64,000 bases of DNA, from positions 1 through 64,000 of the forward strand of contig CAWBZS010000005.1 of NCBI GenBank assembly GCA_963793335.1, in the 5' to 3' direction. This document shows, one piece after another, positions 1-8,605 of this stretch (position 1 is its first letter; each line of letters opens with the position of its first letter). The position numbers were made by a program, and so were the translations under genes. Source of the DNA: Sva-07 sp963793335 (GTDB lineage: Bacteria > Actinomycetota > Acidimicrobiia > Acidimicrobiales > Ilumatobacteraceae). Below the pieces are notes generated by a model that made no database searches, had not been told where the DNA came from, and saw only the letters and a list, made by a program, of their open reading frames with translations.

Positions 1-1
1 C

Positions 2-67
2 TGGTGCACCGTCGCCGGCGGCGTCATCGAGCGCGCGCTCTGTCCGACTCAGACCAAAGGCAAGTGA
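2..67 (+). CDS. C-terminal tail of an unidentified protein (partial)
   Basis: The window opens inside a frame that reads WCTVAGGVIERALCPTQTKG K and stops at 65-67. It looks like the end of a folded protein entering from the left, but 21 residues are too few to name a family. Nothing gene-like follows until the stop of the reverse-strand gene at 241. Confidence 0.3.
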   Translation, partial: WCTVAGGVIERALCPTQTKGK

Positions 68-240
68 TCGCATTCGGCAGCCCTGAGCAGGTGGTCGGAA
101 CTCAACGAGCGTCAATATCGATCAGCGATTGGCCGGCCGCTTCAAGCCGGGCCGGTGCCCGTTGCCGCGTGTGTCCAGGCTCAGGACGCTGACACACAGC
201 ACCGCTGACCGCTCCAATCGCAACTATGGGACGCGGCCGG

Positions 241-1164
241 TCAATCCAATCGGAGCGAGTCGATGATCTGGAACGCTTGGCTGAGCAGCGGGTCGCCGAA
301 GGCCCGCGTCTGCACGAGCACGAAGACCGACGGCTCACCTGGACTCGCCTCGATGAGGAAGTTCTCGGATCGAGCCCAGATCGATGGGTCGAACTCGTCC
401 ACGCCGTCGACAAGCGGCAGGCAGCCACTCTGCCCGATGCACTCGAGATCGGCGACACCTTCGCCGGTCACCGTGAGGTCCCGACGTTGGAGCGACTGAT
501 CGCCTCCGGTGAACTGTGCCGCGGAGATCTGTATGTCGCCGTCTTCGACAGCGCCGTCGATCACCTCGGCGACCGCATTCGGCTCCGCTTCGAAGACGGA
601 GACTCGAGCCTGGAGATCACCGCCGTCCGACGCCAAGTCCATCACCATCAGTCCAGGACGGAGTGCGACTAGTTGCAGTCCGCCGGCACCGTCGAACGCA
701 AGACCATCGCTGATGTCGTCGGTTCGATACGTTGCGTCGTCCAGCAGGATCGGGAGCGACGCCGCAGTGAGTGGCCGAGCCTGGCCCCCGACGGGGGGAA
801 GCGTGGCCGGCGTCCTCGGCGCGGACAGGTCGGTCGCGTCTGACGTGGTCGAGCCGTTGCGGAGGTTTGCGACCACGGCGAGCGTCAGCACGATCAGACA
901 TGCAGCGGCGGCGGCAGACCACCCGGAGACGAACCGTCGGCCCGATGACCTGCGGCGCTCCTCGTCGAGCTCGACTGCCGGCACCACCCACAGATGTTCC
1001 TTCGAGTCGGCCGTCCCGGTGGTCGCAACGATTGCGTCGAATTCGGCGAACATCGCTGCGCGGGCGCGGTCCCGATACTGCGGCTGCAGCGTCACATCGT
1101 TGCTGACGCGTCGAAGTAGTGCGGCCATCTCGTCGTCTGCCACGGGTTGATCGTCGTCAGTCAT
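241..1164 (-). CDS. Probable anti-sigma factor (single-pass membrane protein)
   Basis: 307 residues. An acidic and charged cytoplasmic N-terminus (1-80) is followed by one hydrophobic segment at about 81-100 (WSAAAAACLIVLTLAVVANL) and a roughly 200-residue extracytoplasmic part without known catalytic motifs. The start ATG overlaps the sigma-factor stop (ATGACTGA, 8 bases), so translation of the two is coupled. Topology and gene order are those of membrane anti-sigma factors that hold an ECF sigma at the membrane. No HxxxCxxC zinc motif of the ZAS type is visible, so the N-terminal binding domain would be a different class. The role is inferred from context; topology and coupling are read directly. 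Confidence 0.7.
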   Translation of the reverse strand: MTDDDQPVADDEMAALLRRVSNDVTLQPQYRDRARAAMFAEFDAIVATTGTADSKEHLWVVPAVELDEERRRSSGRRFVSGWSAAAAACLIVLTLAVVANLRNGSTTSDATDLSAPRTPATLPPVGGQARPLTAASLPILLDDATYRTDDISDGLAFDGAGGLQLVALRPGLMVMDLASDGGDLQARVSVFEAEPNAVAEVIDGAVEDGDIQISAAQFTGGDQSLQRRDLTVTGEGVADLECIGQSGCLPLVDGVDEFDPSIWARSENFLIEASPGEPSVFVLVQTRAFGDPLLSQAFQIIDSLRLD

Positions 1165-1696
1165 CGTGCTCCTTCCACATCGTCGTGAAGTTCCTGCGTC
1201 CACGGGCGAGCAGCGACTCGGCAGCGCTGTAGTCGATCTGGAGTTCGACGGCGACCTCGCCGACCGTGCAACCGTCGAGATAACGCAGCGCGAGGGCCGC
1301 CCGCTGGCGCTCGGGCAGGCGGCGAAGCACCTCGATGACGACCATCCCGATGCAGTCTGCCTCGTCGGAATCCTCCTCGACATCGCGTCGAAGAGCCACC
1401 AAGCTCGCGAAACGCCGACGCTGACGCTCAGCGCTTCGCCACCCGTCGACGATCCGATTTCGCGCCACCACGAACAACCACGCACGATCGACCTCGCCAC
1501 GACCGCTGGCCACCGTTCGAGCCGCGGCGAGAAACGCCTCCGACGCTGCCTCCTCGGCGGCACCTCGACTCGCTGTGCGAGCGAGGCAGTACCGATAGAG
1601 ATCGTCGAACGTCGATTCGAACAGCTCGGCCAAACGGTCGCGCCCGGTCGACACACCCTGCCCTCGTGAACGCTCGACCTGGCCCTGGCTGGTCAT
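1157..1696 (-). CDS. ECF (group 4) RNA polymerase sigma factor
   Basis: 179 residues from the ATG at 1696. Region 2 is seen in LFESTFDDLYRYCLARTA through WLFVVARNRIVDGWRSAERQ, and region 4 in LRRLPERQRAALALRYLDG followed by the recognition helix around YSAAESLLARGRRNF. There is no region 1.1 or 3, as expected for ECF sigmas. A GTG at 1654, in front of STGRDRLAELFE and preceded by a purine-rich stretch, is an alternative start and leaves a longer leader after the candidate promoter at 1708-1735. The gene is coupled to the anti-sigma candidate downstream and divergent from a lipoprotein gene. Its own upstream region carries the same motif as two neighbouring genes, which suggests autoregulation. 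Confidence 0.88.
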   Translation of the reverse strand: MTSQGQVERSRGQGVSTGRDRLAELFESTFDDLYRYCLARTASRGAAEEAASEAFLAAARTVASGRGEVDRAWLFVVARNRIVDGWRSAERQRRRFASLVALRRDVEEDSDEADCIGMVVIEVLRRLPERQRAALALRYLDGCTVGEVAVELQIDYSAAESLLARGRRNFTTMWKEHDD

Positions 1697-1707
1697 CTCA
1701 CTGGGAA

Positions 1708-1735
1708 CAACGTACTGGAAGGGAAAATCTGTCGC
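1708..1735 (-). promoter_or_regulatory. Candidate ECF promoter of the sigma gene
   Basis: Read on the minus strand, GCGACAGATT (1735-1726) is followed after 13 nt by CGTTG (CGT at 1712-1710). The same pair occurs upstream of the genes starting at 1818 (spacer 14) and 3831 (spacer 13). A conserved -35-like block plus a CGT -10 core is typical of ECF promoters. The ATG lies only about 14 nt beyond the CGT, so the transcript would be nearly leaderless unless the GTG at 1654 is used. Confidence 0.6.
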
Positions 1736-1747
1736 AGAACGTATCCC

Positions 1748-1774
1748 GCGACAGATTCGCTGCGCGGTGATCGT
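1748..1774 (+). promoter_or_regulatory. Candidate ECF promoter of the lipoprotein gene
   Basis: GCGACAGATT at 1748-1757, then 14 nt, then CGT at 1772-1774 inside GATCGTCG. It lies back to back with the sigma promoter, so the two -35 blocks form a perfect 9-bp inverted repeat (1727-1735 and 1748-1756, 12-nt spacer). That repeat could also be read as an operator, but the unpaired third copy at 3885-3894 favours a promoter element. Confidence 0.6.
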
Positions 1775-1817
1775 CGCACCTCCTAACGTGACCATCGCAC
1801 GACCAGGAGGTTCGACC

Positions 1818-3203
1818 ATGTTCAGACGACACCCGCTCGCGGCGGCAAGCATCGCTTCGACGCTCATCGCGACAGCGGCGTGCGCTGGAAGTGACCCGAA
1901 TTCGCTGACAGTCAGCGACACGAATCTTTCTGTGGTCGAGTCGGCATCGACGACGACAACCATTTCGTTGCCCGACGTGGCGTCGCTGCCGCTCGCGGAG
2001 TTCGAGGCCGACCGCGTTGGCGAACTCCGGGAGTTCGTCACCCCGGCGATGGGCGGCGTTCGGTACTCCGTGTCCCAAGACCACACGCCTGCAGTGATCC
2101 ACGACACCGTGTTGGTCTTCACCGAAGCGCCGAATTCACAGATCCACGGCCCGCGGTCGACGGCCGTGATTGGACTGGTAACCCAATCGGTCGCCGGCTC
2201 AGCAGTGATGACTGTCGAGGCCTTCCTCGAGGCGGTAGAAGGGGTCGATGACGCTGTGGTCGCCCCGACCGGCGACGCAATCGAGCTGTTCGATCGCCGC
2301 CTCCGCGGCTACCGGTTCTCGAACGGTGCGGAGCTGGATGAACCGACACTCTTCTCGTCAGCCAGATTCGGCGCGCCAGTGGACACCGAGTTCGGCACGT
2401 TTCCATACGCGCTTCTCTACATGGCCGACACCCCGGCCGGGGTCCTCACCGCAGGCCTCTTCGGTAGCGACGAAGCGAACGCCCGCCAGTCATCGGGCGC
2501 ATTCGCCACCCTCCTGTCGACGATCGAACTGACCGGCCCGGGCCTCGATACGCCGCTCCCACCCGGCGAGGTCATCGAACCGGCTTCTGTCGGCTCCCCG
2601 CCCGAACCTGCGCCCCTGCTCGATGACGCACCGCCGGGGCTGGAGACAGCGTTCGCTCCGATCGAGCCGGGCCGGTACCAAGTCCCGAACGTCGGTCGAC
2701 AGCTCACGATCGACATCGACGACCGTTGGTTCGCCCAACCGAACTTCCCCGGCCTCGTGGTGCTGACAGGACCAGGCAGCATCGGACCCGGCGATCGGGA
2801 CCTCGTCATGATCTCCGACGTAATGGAGTATCTGCCGACGGAAGCCGGCCCTCGTCGCGGCGGCGAGTCCACTTCGGTAGTGGGCCCGGAGGCGCTTGTC
2901 GCTGCCCCACCACCAGGATTCAGCGCTTCGAACATCTCGAAGCAGGAACTCGGGGGCCTGTCAGCGACGCGGTTCGATCTCACCACCGATCCTGACGCAA
3001 CGTGCGCACTCGGCGAGCCATGCGAAGCGGCACTCGTCACGTCGTACGGGGTCGTCAAGCCACTGGCTGCAGGGTTCGACCACCGCATCTGGTGGATCGA
3101 ACACGAGACCGGACCGGCCACGGTGTTCATCGCCACGGCGCTCGACGACCAGGACTTCATCAAGCGGGCGACCACCCTCGTCGAGACCATCGAAATCCGC
3201 TGA
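1818..3203 (+). CDS. Putative secreted lipoprotein, unknown function
   Basis: 461 residues. The start at 1818 has a good ribosome site (CAGGAGG at 1804-1810). The N-terminus MFRRHPLAAASIASTLIATA then AC is a signal peptide with a weak lipobox (TAAC). The mature part is rich in Thr, Pro and Asp without a domain I recognise. It appears to hold two similar globular halves, each with a strand-rich tract (about 70-240 and 280-460) separated by a Pro-rich linker near 245-275. It is transcribed away from the ECF sigma gene and shares its promoter motif, so it is probably a target of that sigma and may act at the cell surface. Function unknown. Confidence 0.75.
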   Translation: MFRRHPLAAASIASTLIATAACAGSDPNSLTVSDTNLSVVESASTTTTISLPDVASLPLAEFEADRVGELREFVTPAMGGVRYSVSQDHTPAVIHDTVLVFTEAPNSQIHGPRSTAVIGLVTQSVAGSAVMTVEAFLEAVEGVDDAVVAPTGDAIELFDRRLRGYRFSNGAELDEPTLFSSARFGAPVDTEFGTFPYALLYMADTPAGVLTAGLFGSDEANARQSSGAFATLLSTIELTGPGLDTPLPPGEVIEPASVGSPPEPAPLLDDAPPGLETAFAPIEPGRYQVPNVGRQLTIDIDDRWFAQPNFPGLVVLTGPGSIGPGDRDLVMISDVMEYLPTEAGPRRGGESTSVVGPEALVAAPPPGFSASNISKQELGGLSATRFDLTTDPDATCALGEPCEAALVTSYGVVKPLAAGFDHRIWWIEHETGPATVFIATALDDQDFIKRATTLVETIEIR

Positions 3204-3224
3204 AGCCCCCGGCTCTCCCCCCGG

Positions 3225-3831
3225 TCAGGGCCCAATCTTCTTCAACTCGAGGCTCACGAAGTCCGCCGGGTCGCCCTCGGGACCAAAGGGTCCGACGATG
3301 AAGTCAGCGGATGCGCGAACCCGGTACCTCGTGCCGTCACTCGCAGTCAGCTTGCCGTTCACCGAGTTGAATATGTCGACCACGTCGTCGCTGATGATGC
3401 TGGTTCGGACCTTGAGGTCGGCCGTACCGCTCGCGGAGGGCTCCACCACGTCCGAGTTGTCGTCGAGCTGCCGCGCAGACGGCATCGATCCAGTCGAACG
3501 AGTCGCCTACCGACTGCTCGTAGAGATAGATCGGTTGATCCTTGTCGTTCACTTTCAGATCGACGGTGCCGTCGTTGCGAAGGAACACTCGCATCGGGGC
3601 GGTGCCGGGGTCGGCGGGGCAGAATTCCTCGACGGTTCCGCCGACGAGCAGCGTGAGGTTGGGGTTCGGGCTCTCGTTGAACGTTCCGTAGACCAATCCA
3701 ACTTCGTACTCGTCCTGGATGTATCCCTGGGGTTCGGCATGTGCGGTCGCAGGCCCCAGGACGCTGCCGACCATTGCGGCGGCGGCCAACGCTCCGCCGA
3801 TCATCGTCGTGTTTCGGTTCGAGGTGCTCAT
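3225..3831 (-). CDS. Small secreted protein, reading frame broken once
   Basis: Begins MSTSNRNTTM at 3831 with a clear Sec signal peptide and a likely cut after AHA (residue 32). The first frame runs well to FDWIDAVCAA near 3475-3485. The sense then continues in another frame as ARQLDDNSDVVEPSASGTADL to the stop at 3225. One lost or gained base near 3475-3485 explains this, so the natural product is about 201 residues. Family unknown. The upstream region holds the third copy of the local ECF promoter motif (3869-3894), which links it to the sigma gene at 1157-1696. The end is convergent with the lipoprotein gene, 21 bp apart. Confidence 0.65.
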
Positions 3832-3868
3832 CGTGACTCCTTCTGGTTGGTGTGCAATGACCAGAACA

Positions 3869-3894
3869 ACGATCCAGCAGCCAGAATCTGTCGC
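3869..3894 (-). promoter_or_regulatory. Candidate ECF promoter of the secreted-protein gene
   Basis: Minus-strand GCGACAGATT (3894-3885), 13-nt spacer, then CGTTG (CGT at 3871-3869). It lies about 38 nt before the ATG at 3831 and matches the motifs at 1708-1735 and 1748-1774, including the GATCGT context of the 1748 copy. Confidence 0.6.
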
Positions 3895-4263
3895 GGTTCG
3901 TCATCGACGCGCTGCTCGCTCCGACTGTGAGCCGATGCCGGAGCTGCACGGACACCGTCCCAGATACCGGCGAAGCGAGCGAACGTGCCGAGCGTGCCGC
4001 CGACTCGATCCCTGCTCCGCGAGCGGACTGAAGGCCGAAACCCCGATGGTCGGCGTGGACCAGGGGCGGATCGACACAGAGCGCTTATCGGCGGACGACA
4101 TCGAGCGTCCAACCCGCTCCTGATCGGGCACTTCCGATCGGATCACTGACCACTCGCACCTATGCGATAATCACAGTCCAGAACGCTCAGGTCCGCGTGG
4201 CAGTACCGGCGGACTGTGCGACTTCAGAGCACGACCTGACCAGCACAGAATGACGCTCACCGC
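3895..4263. other. Non-coding stretch before the island
   Basis: No convincing gene in either strand. The only structure I see is an ATAATC-containing motif at about 4160-4185 resembling others at 9903, 9990 and 10061 (see findings). This is probably the original chromosome downstream of a tRNA-Arg gene. Confidence 0.45.
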
Positions 4264-4308
4264 TGGCGCCCCTGGCAGGGATCGAACCTGCGACACACGG
4301 TTTAGGAA
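4264..4308 (-). other. tRNA-Arg(CCU) 3'-half: attachment-site remnant
   Basis: On the minus strand the sequence runs from the anticodon loop TTCCTAA (anticodon CCT) through ACCGTGTG, a perfect T arm (GCAGG, TTCGATC, CCTGC) and the acceptor strand ending GGGGCGCCA. The 5' half is absent: before the loop the sequence (CCCGGGACGA) cannot form the anticodon stem. A tRNA cut exactly at the anticodon loop is the usual footprint of a tyrosine integrase. The displaced 3' half marks one end of an element whose inside lies to the right. Confidence 0.8.
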
Positions 4309-4797
4309 TCGTCCCGGGCCCGTCCGGCAGGTGCCGGCGAATCCGTGAAAGCCCGTGGACAATGGGTTTGCGGTGTCCGGTCGTGCGCCGAGTGACGTGA
4401 AATCCGGGTAGCTCCGCCGCGTTTGCTACCCAAACGCTACCCAATCAGCGTCACCGGATCCCGCCGACGGCCCCTCGATCGTCGTGCAGCAGCGGGAGGA
4501 GACGCACCCGAATCCGGTCGTGGCTGGAGATGAGGAACTTCACGCCGTCGGCTGCAACGGGATCTGCACTCGGCTTGGGCTCCGTTACGTGCGGTTCATC
4601 CGACGATTGACGACGGACCATCCCCAGCGCGCTGCGGGAACTGCGTCGCTCGTCAATCTGGTGACGTCCACGTGTCACATTGCTGGTCACGCTCCCGCGG
4701 ATCGCCAGCCCCGATCGCCCTGGTCATCTGGTGTCGGAGGCGTGACTTGAAGTCCGGGGCGAATGTTCGCGGGTGTCTGGCGGCACGCCGAACAGCA
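4309..4797. other. Island edge with 11-nt-period direct repeat, no confident gene
   Basis: GCTACCCAA occurs at 4425-4433 and again at 4436-4444, an 11-nt period, 117 bp inside the tRNA fragment. Such paired repeats resemble integrase arm-type sites. No integrase survives. On the minus strand a frame ending near 4451 (DGVKFLISSHDRIRVRLLPL) looks protein-like and may be a gene remnant, but it has no recognisable family or start. Confidence 0.4.
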
Positions 4798-5526
4798 TCA
4801 GTCGGAGTGGGCGGGCGGGCCCGTGAGCAACACGATCGAACGTTGCGCGAGCGCGCCGAGGTCGGGCAACTCGGCCATTCGTTCGAGCACGGACCGTTCC
4901 TTACGGGTGAGGTGCGCCTGTTCGCGATCCGTCGGGCCGAGCAAGCGCGCAAGTGAGTCGACATCTCGCACGTGCTTCGCTCGTTCGGCCGAGGTCTGGG
5001 CAACGATCTGCGTCACCGCGGCGACCTTGCCGAGGAGTGCGCCGACCACGGTTGGACGACGCACCCGAGCCGTGGAGCCGTCGGTGAGCTCGACCTTGAC
5101 CACACTGCTGCGAACGAGAGCCTGGCTGCCACCGGGCGCCTCGATCGTGCGGCCACCGCCGAGCGCCAAACGGGCTCGGCTTCCGAGCCGGTCCGGTGCC
5201 AGCACATCGATCGTCGCGCCGGCGCGCGTGTAGCGATGAGCGATGCCGTCGGCGCTGGGGAGCACTTGGCCGAAGCCTGCGTCGATGAGTGTCTGGTGAA
5301 CTCGGGCGAGGCCTGCCGGTTCCACCCGCAGATCGACCACGATGTCGACATCATCGGTGGGTCGTGTGTCAAGTGAGCCTCGTTCGACCTCGAGCAGAAA
5401 GACCATCTGTCCGCCGACCAGCAGGCAGTGGTCCCCGAGTCTTGGTGTGAGCTCGATGAAGGCGCGCCACGACTCCTGCTGTCGACCGGCGAGCGGTGGA
5501 AGTCGAACCGCCACGTCGTCAGGCAT
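4798..5526 (-). CDS. Nucleotidyltransferase-fold toxin candidate (AbiEii-like)
   Basis: 242 residues. The start MPDDVAVRLPPLAGRQQ at 5526 is chosen because it overlaps the upstream stop by 8 bases. The nucleotidyltransferase signature is clear: LLVGGQMVFLLE (glycine pair) followed by PTDDVDIVVDL, which supplies the metal-binding aspartates. The rest is helical and ends in a basic and acidic helix bundle. Together with the HTH partner upstream it forms a two-gene antitoxin/nucleotidyltransferase operon like type IV AbiE modules, although the partner is not AbiEi itself. Toxin activity is inferred from the pairing. Confidence 0.72.
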   Translation of the reverse strand: MPDDVAVRLPPLAGRQQESWRAFIELTPRLGDHCLLVGGQMVFLLEVERGSLDTRPTDDVDIVVDLRVEPAGLARVHQTLIDAGFGQVLPSADGIAHRYTRAGATIDVLAPDRLGSRARLALGGGRTIEAPGGSQALVRSSVVKVELTDGSTARVRRPTVVGALLGKVAAVTQIVAQTSAERAKHVRDVDSLARLLGPTDREQAHLTRKERSVLERMAELPDLGALAQRSIVLLTGPPAHSD

Positions 5527-6127
5527 CGGCAACCAGGCCCTCGGCTGCAATCCAGTGCCGTGGTTCAGATGAGTCCAGAAGGTCGAGGGCGACGGCACCA
5601 CGTGGAGCGAACTCCCCGCCAGAGATGATCCCCCACGCGTCGTCATCGACGACTCGCAGACGGATCGGGCCGAGCGGGTCTGGAACGGCTGCCACGAGCG
5701 AATCCAGCTGACCGAACGCACTGCGAGAGAGATAGAGATCGCGATCGTCAGCGGCGACCAGCGACGCCCCGAACTCGATGGCCGCACGAACGCCACCCAT
5801 CAGCGCTCCCACCGCACCAGGAAGTGACTCGAAGTCGGCCTCACCCATCTCGCAGCGCACGACCTCTGCTCGTCGCTGGTAGCGACCCGGCCGACCCAGA
5901 TCGATGTCACCGTCAACGAGCTCGCGCCACGCCCGAACAGCCCCCAGCGGTCGGCCACCAGACCGAGCCGAGTGCCGGCGAGCAACGATTGCATCCATCG
6001 GGACGGCCCACGCGTTTCCGAACCGCTGCGCCGGCAGATCGCCGGCCACGACGAGCTGACGGACGCGCTCCGACGACACCCCCAGGATGCTCGACGCGTC
6101 CGCAAGTGACACCAGATCGGATGGCAT
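5519..6127 (-). CDS. HTH antitoxin/regulator paired with nucleotidyltransferase
   Basis: 202 residues from MPSDLVSLADASSILGVSS. An excisionase/MerR-type helix-turn-helix occupies about 5-50 (ILGVSSERVRQLVVAGDLPA then a wing ending AVPMDAIVARR). The remaining 150 residues have no motif I know. An upstream in-frame ATG at 6163 exists, but a 26-bp palindrome fills 6135-6160, so the shorter start at 6127 places the operator before the gene. The stop overlaps the nucleotidyltransferase start. This is the expected layout of an autoregulated antitoxin. Confidence 0.7.
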   Translation of the reverse strand: MPSDLVSLADASSILGVSSERVRQLVVAGDLPAQRFGNAWAVPMDAIVARRHSARSGGRPLGAVRAWRELVDGDIDLGRPGRYQRRAEVVRCEMGEADFESLPGAVGALMGGVRAAIEFGASLVAADDRDLYLSRSAFGQLDSLVAAVPDPLGPIRLRVVDDDAWGIISGGEFAPRGAVALDLLDSSEPRHWIAAEGLVADA

Positions 6128-6134
6128 GTCCTCT

Positions 6135-6160
6135 AATCTATTGGACTTCTCCAATAGATT
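6135..6160. promoter_or_regulatory. Operator palindrome of the antitoxin operon
   Basis: Perfect inverted repeat: AATCTATTGGA (6135-6145), CTTC, TCCAATAGATT (6150-6160). It sits 7 bp before the ATG at 6127 and covers the likely -10 region, so binding by the HTH protein would shut off its own operon. Confidence 0.7.
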
Positions 6161-6436
6161 CAACCCGATCGACGGGCGAGATTATCTCGTGTCACGTAAG
6201 GGCCGCGATGCAGCGCAGGTTCTTGCGGGGCGACCGGGTTACGGAGCGGGCGTTATCGAGTGCCGCCGAACGGAACTTCAAGGGCACCCGCGTGCACCCT
6301 CGGCGTTCTCGTGGACTCAGGAGGGTGGAGCTCCGCACCTGGTTCACGAGAACGATGTCCGTGAGCAACCCGTCCCAGAACGCCGGCGGTGTGCCCGCGC
6401 AGAGCGGGATGCCGTGACGAGTACCTTCGCGCGACG

Positions 6437-7087
6437 ATGACGGGATCCGGGTTTGAGCCGACGGCGGATGACTTGGCGTTCTTCGACGTCTACGGCGACT
6501 GGGACCCACTCACCCCTGCCGACCTCAGTGTCCTGATGGACGGCTTCCCAGACCCATGGTGGGTGGCAGGTGGCTACGCCATCGAGGCCTTCACGGGTGT
6601 CGCTCGTCACCACGAGGACATCGACTTGATTGTGTTCTCGACGTCGGTACCTGCGTTGCGTGCTCAGCTCGGCGCAACGTTCCACCTCTGGAGCAACCAC
6701 GGCGGCACGTTCCGCATCATCGACGACGAGCACCCTGAACCGTTGCACCCAATGAGTCAGATCTGGATGCGACGCGATGCCCGCTCACCCTGGCAGGTCG
6801 ACTGTGTGCTCAATCCCATACGCGACGGCAGGTGGCAGTCCAAGCGCGATCCGGACTTCGTCGCCGACCTCGACGACGTGACGTGGATCGCTCCCGACGG
6901 GGTGCGCTATGCCTGTCCCGAGGTCACACTGCTGTTCAAGGCGAAACAGCACCGGGCGAAAGACGCGGTCGATCTCGAGAACGCGTGGCCGCTCATGTCG
7001 GATGCGCAGCGACGGTGGCTTCACGACGCCGTCTTGCAGCTCCATCCCGGCCATCCATGGCAGGAACGACTCGATCCAACCGCATAG
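6437..7087 (+). CDS. Aminoglycoside-type nucleotidyltransferase domain protein
   Basis: 216 residues from MTGSGFEPTADDLAFFDVYG. WWVAGGYAIEAFTG then RHHEDIDLIVF is the glycine-pair plus DxD signature seen in ANT(2'')-like and MNT-type nucleotidyltransferases. Further conserved-looking blocks are QVDCVLNPI and CPEVTLLFKAKQHRAKD. The length fits small aminoglycoside adenylyltransferase-like proteins, but resistance cannot be claimed. Its position among two antitoxin/nucleotidyltransferase pairs makes a solitary toxin or defence role equally possible. The 276 bp upstream hold no gene. Confidence 0.65.
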   Translation: MTGSGFEPTADDLAFFDVYGDWDPLTPADLSVLMDGFPDPWWVAGGYAIEAFTGVARHHEDIDLIVFSTSVPALRAQLGATFHLWSNHGGTFRIIDDEHPEPLHPMSQIWMRRDARSPWQVDCVLNPIRDGRWQSKRDPDFVADLDDVTWIAPDGVRYACPEVTLLFKAKQHRAKDAVDLENAWPLMSDAQRRWLHDAVLQLHPGHPWQERLDPTA

Positions 7088-7393
7088 GCCAGCGGATACC
7101 TCGGCCGACCACCTCGGCCTATCGCCGGGCCGGTGACGCGATTCCGTGACGCGAGAGTTGGGCCGTACCCGAGTGGCCGGCCGTTGGTCGATGTCGGGTT
7201 ACGGCGCTCGCATTATGAGCGGCGCCACCGGAACGGCAGGTATGCGCGTTTGCCGGATCCTGAGCGGGTCGCAAGCCGCCCTCCGGCGGAAAATCGAGCA
7301 CGGCATGAGGGCCGATGTCGAGTCGCCGCGTGCGCGTGGTTCCCGTGATTCGGTATGCCGAACTGTGCGAGTTCGAGCGTCGTTCCGATGCTG
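7088..7393. other. Intergenic stretch without a gene
   Basis: About 306 bp with no credible frame. It contains GGGTTACGG followed by CGCATTATGAG (about 7197-7216), resembling GGGTTACGG with GCGTTATCGAG at 6236-6260. Confidence 0.4.
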
Positions 7394-8605
7394 TCAGAGG
7401 GTGATTTCTTGGCCGGCTTGGACGACGCGGGCAACGCGGGTTTTGAGGTCGGTGACGTCGACGTCGGTGCCGGTGAAGGCGACGAGGTCGGCGATCTTGC
7501 CGACCTCGATTGTGCCGAGTGTCGAATCCATCCCCATCAGTTCCGAGGCAATACGAGTCGTGGACTCGAGCACAGCGGTCGGCGACATGCCGAGATCGGC
7601 CATGAGTTGCAGTTCGCGCAGGTTGTTGCCATGGGGCATCACACCGGAGTCGGTGCCCATGGCGATCGTGACCCCCGCCTCGACCGCGCGTCGGAACGAC
7701 TCTTGATGCACATCGACGGCGGCTCGTGCCTTGTCGATGTACGCCTGCGGCAACTCGATGCCCTGGTCGGCGGCGTCGAGCACACCGAGTGGCGCAACGA
7801 GGGTCGGGACGAGATAGGTACCGGCGTCGAGCATCATCTGGATCGCCTCGTCGTCGAGATAGACGCCATGTTCGATCGAGCGGATACCGGCACGGATCGC
7901 GTTCTTGATGCCATTGGTCGCCTGGGCATGTGCCATCACGAATCGGCCGGCACCGGTGGCCTCCGCCACCAACACGTCGAGCTCATCAGCCGTGAAATGA
8001 GCATGCTGAGGATCGCTCCGTGAGGACAGCAGGCCACCGGATGTGCAGACCTTGATCACATCGGCGCCGGCTCGCACCAACTCGCGTACCTTGCGTCGCA
8101 TCTCGTCGGGCCCGTCGACGATGTTGTCCGGCATGCCCGGATAGGGGTCCAATTCCATCGGCATGTGAGCACCACAGACATTCCAACCGTCGCCGTGCCC
8201 TCCGGTCTGCGACAGCATCGCGAGCGCGATCTGCATCCGCGGCCCTTCGATCAGGCCCTTCTCCTGCGCTTCCTTCACACCCAGATCGGTCCCGCCCGCC
8301 TCACGAACAGTCGTGATGCCCGTGGCGAGCGTGCGTCGCATGCGTTCCGCCGCGAGGTAGAAGCGCATCGAGAACGGGATCTCGAGGTAGGTCGTCGGAG
8401 ACAGGTCACCATCGAGCATGAAGTGCACGTGGCAGTCGAAGAGACCCGGCGTGACGAGGTGACCCGAGAGATCGATCGATTCGTCGCCGTCCAGCCCCAC
8501 ACCGATGTCGACGATGCGGCCTTCCTTCACCGCGATGTCGGCGACCGAGGCGTCTGCGCCTGTGCCGTCGAAGACCATTCCGTTCGCCCAGATCGTTCTG
8601 CCCAT
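7394..8605 (-). CDS. Metal-dependent amidohydrolase (imidazolonepropionase/prolidase-like)
   Basis: 403 residues from MGRTIWANGMVFDG at 8605. This is an amidohydrolase TIM barrel with flanking beta sandwich. HxH lies at His59/His61 (FDCHVHF), a possible carbamylated-lysine region is VIKVCTSGG, further metal or substrate histidines are in VMAHAQAT and SIEHGV, and the catalytic Asp is in IAMGTDSG. The C-terminal GTIEVGKIADLVAF is the usual return to the sandwich domain. The set is most like Xaa-Pro or imidazolone-type amidohydrolases, but the substrate is unknown. It stands alone on the minus strand, with 338 bp to the divergent acetamidase gene. Confidence 0.82.
   Translation of the reverse strand: MGRTIWANGMVFDGTGADASVADIAVKEGRIVDIGVGLDGDESIDLSGHLVTPGLFDCHVHFMLDGDLSPTTYLEIPFSMRFYLAAERMRRTLATGITTVREAGGTDLGVKEAQEKGLIEGPRMQIALAMLSQTGGHGDGWNVCGAHMPMELDPYPGMPDNIVDGPDEMRRKVRELVRAGADVIKVCTSGGLLSSRSDPQHAHFTADELDVLVAEATGAGRFVMAHAQATNGIKNAIRAGIRSIEHGVYLDDEAIQMMLDAGTYLVPTLVAPLGVLDAADQGIELPQAYIDKARAAVDVHQESFRRAVEAGVTIAMGTDSGVMPHGNNLRELQLMADLGMSPTAVLESTTRIASELMGMDSTLGTIEVGKIADLVAFTGTDVDVTDLKTRVARVVQAGQEITL

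Noticed and set aside
1727..1756. Inverted repeat as a repressor operator
   Set aside because: A third, unpaired copy of the same arm lies upstream of the gene at 3831 with the same downstream CGT, so paired ECF promoters explain it better.
4264..4308. Intact tRNA-Arg gene
   Set aside because: No D arm, no 5' acceptor strand and no anticodon-stem partner are found upstream.
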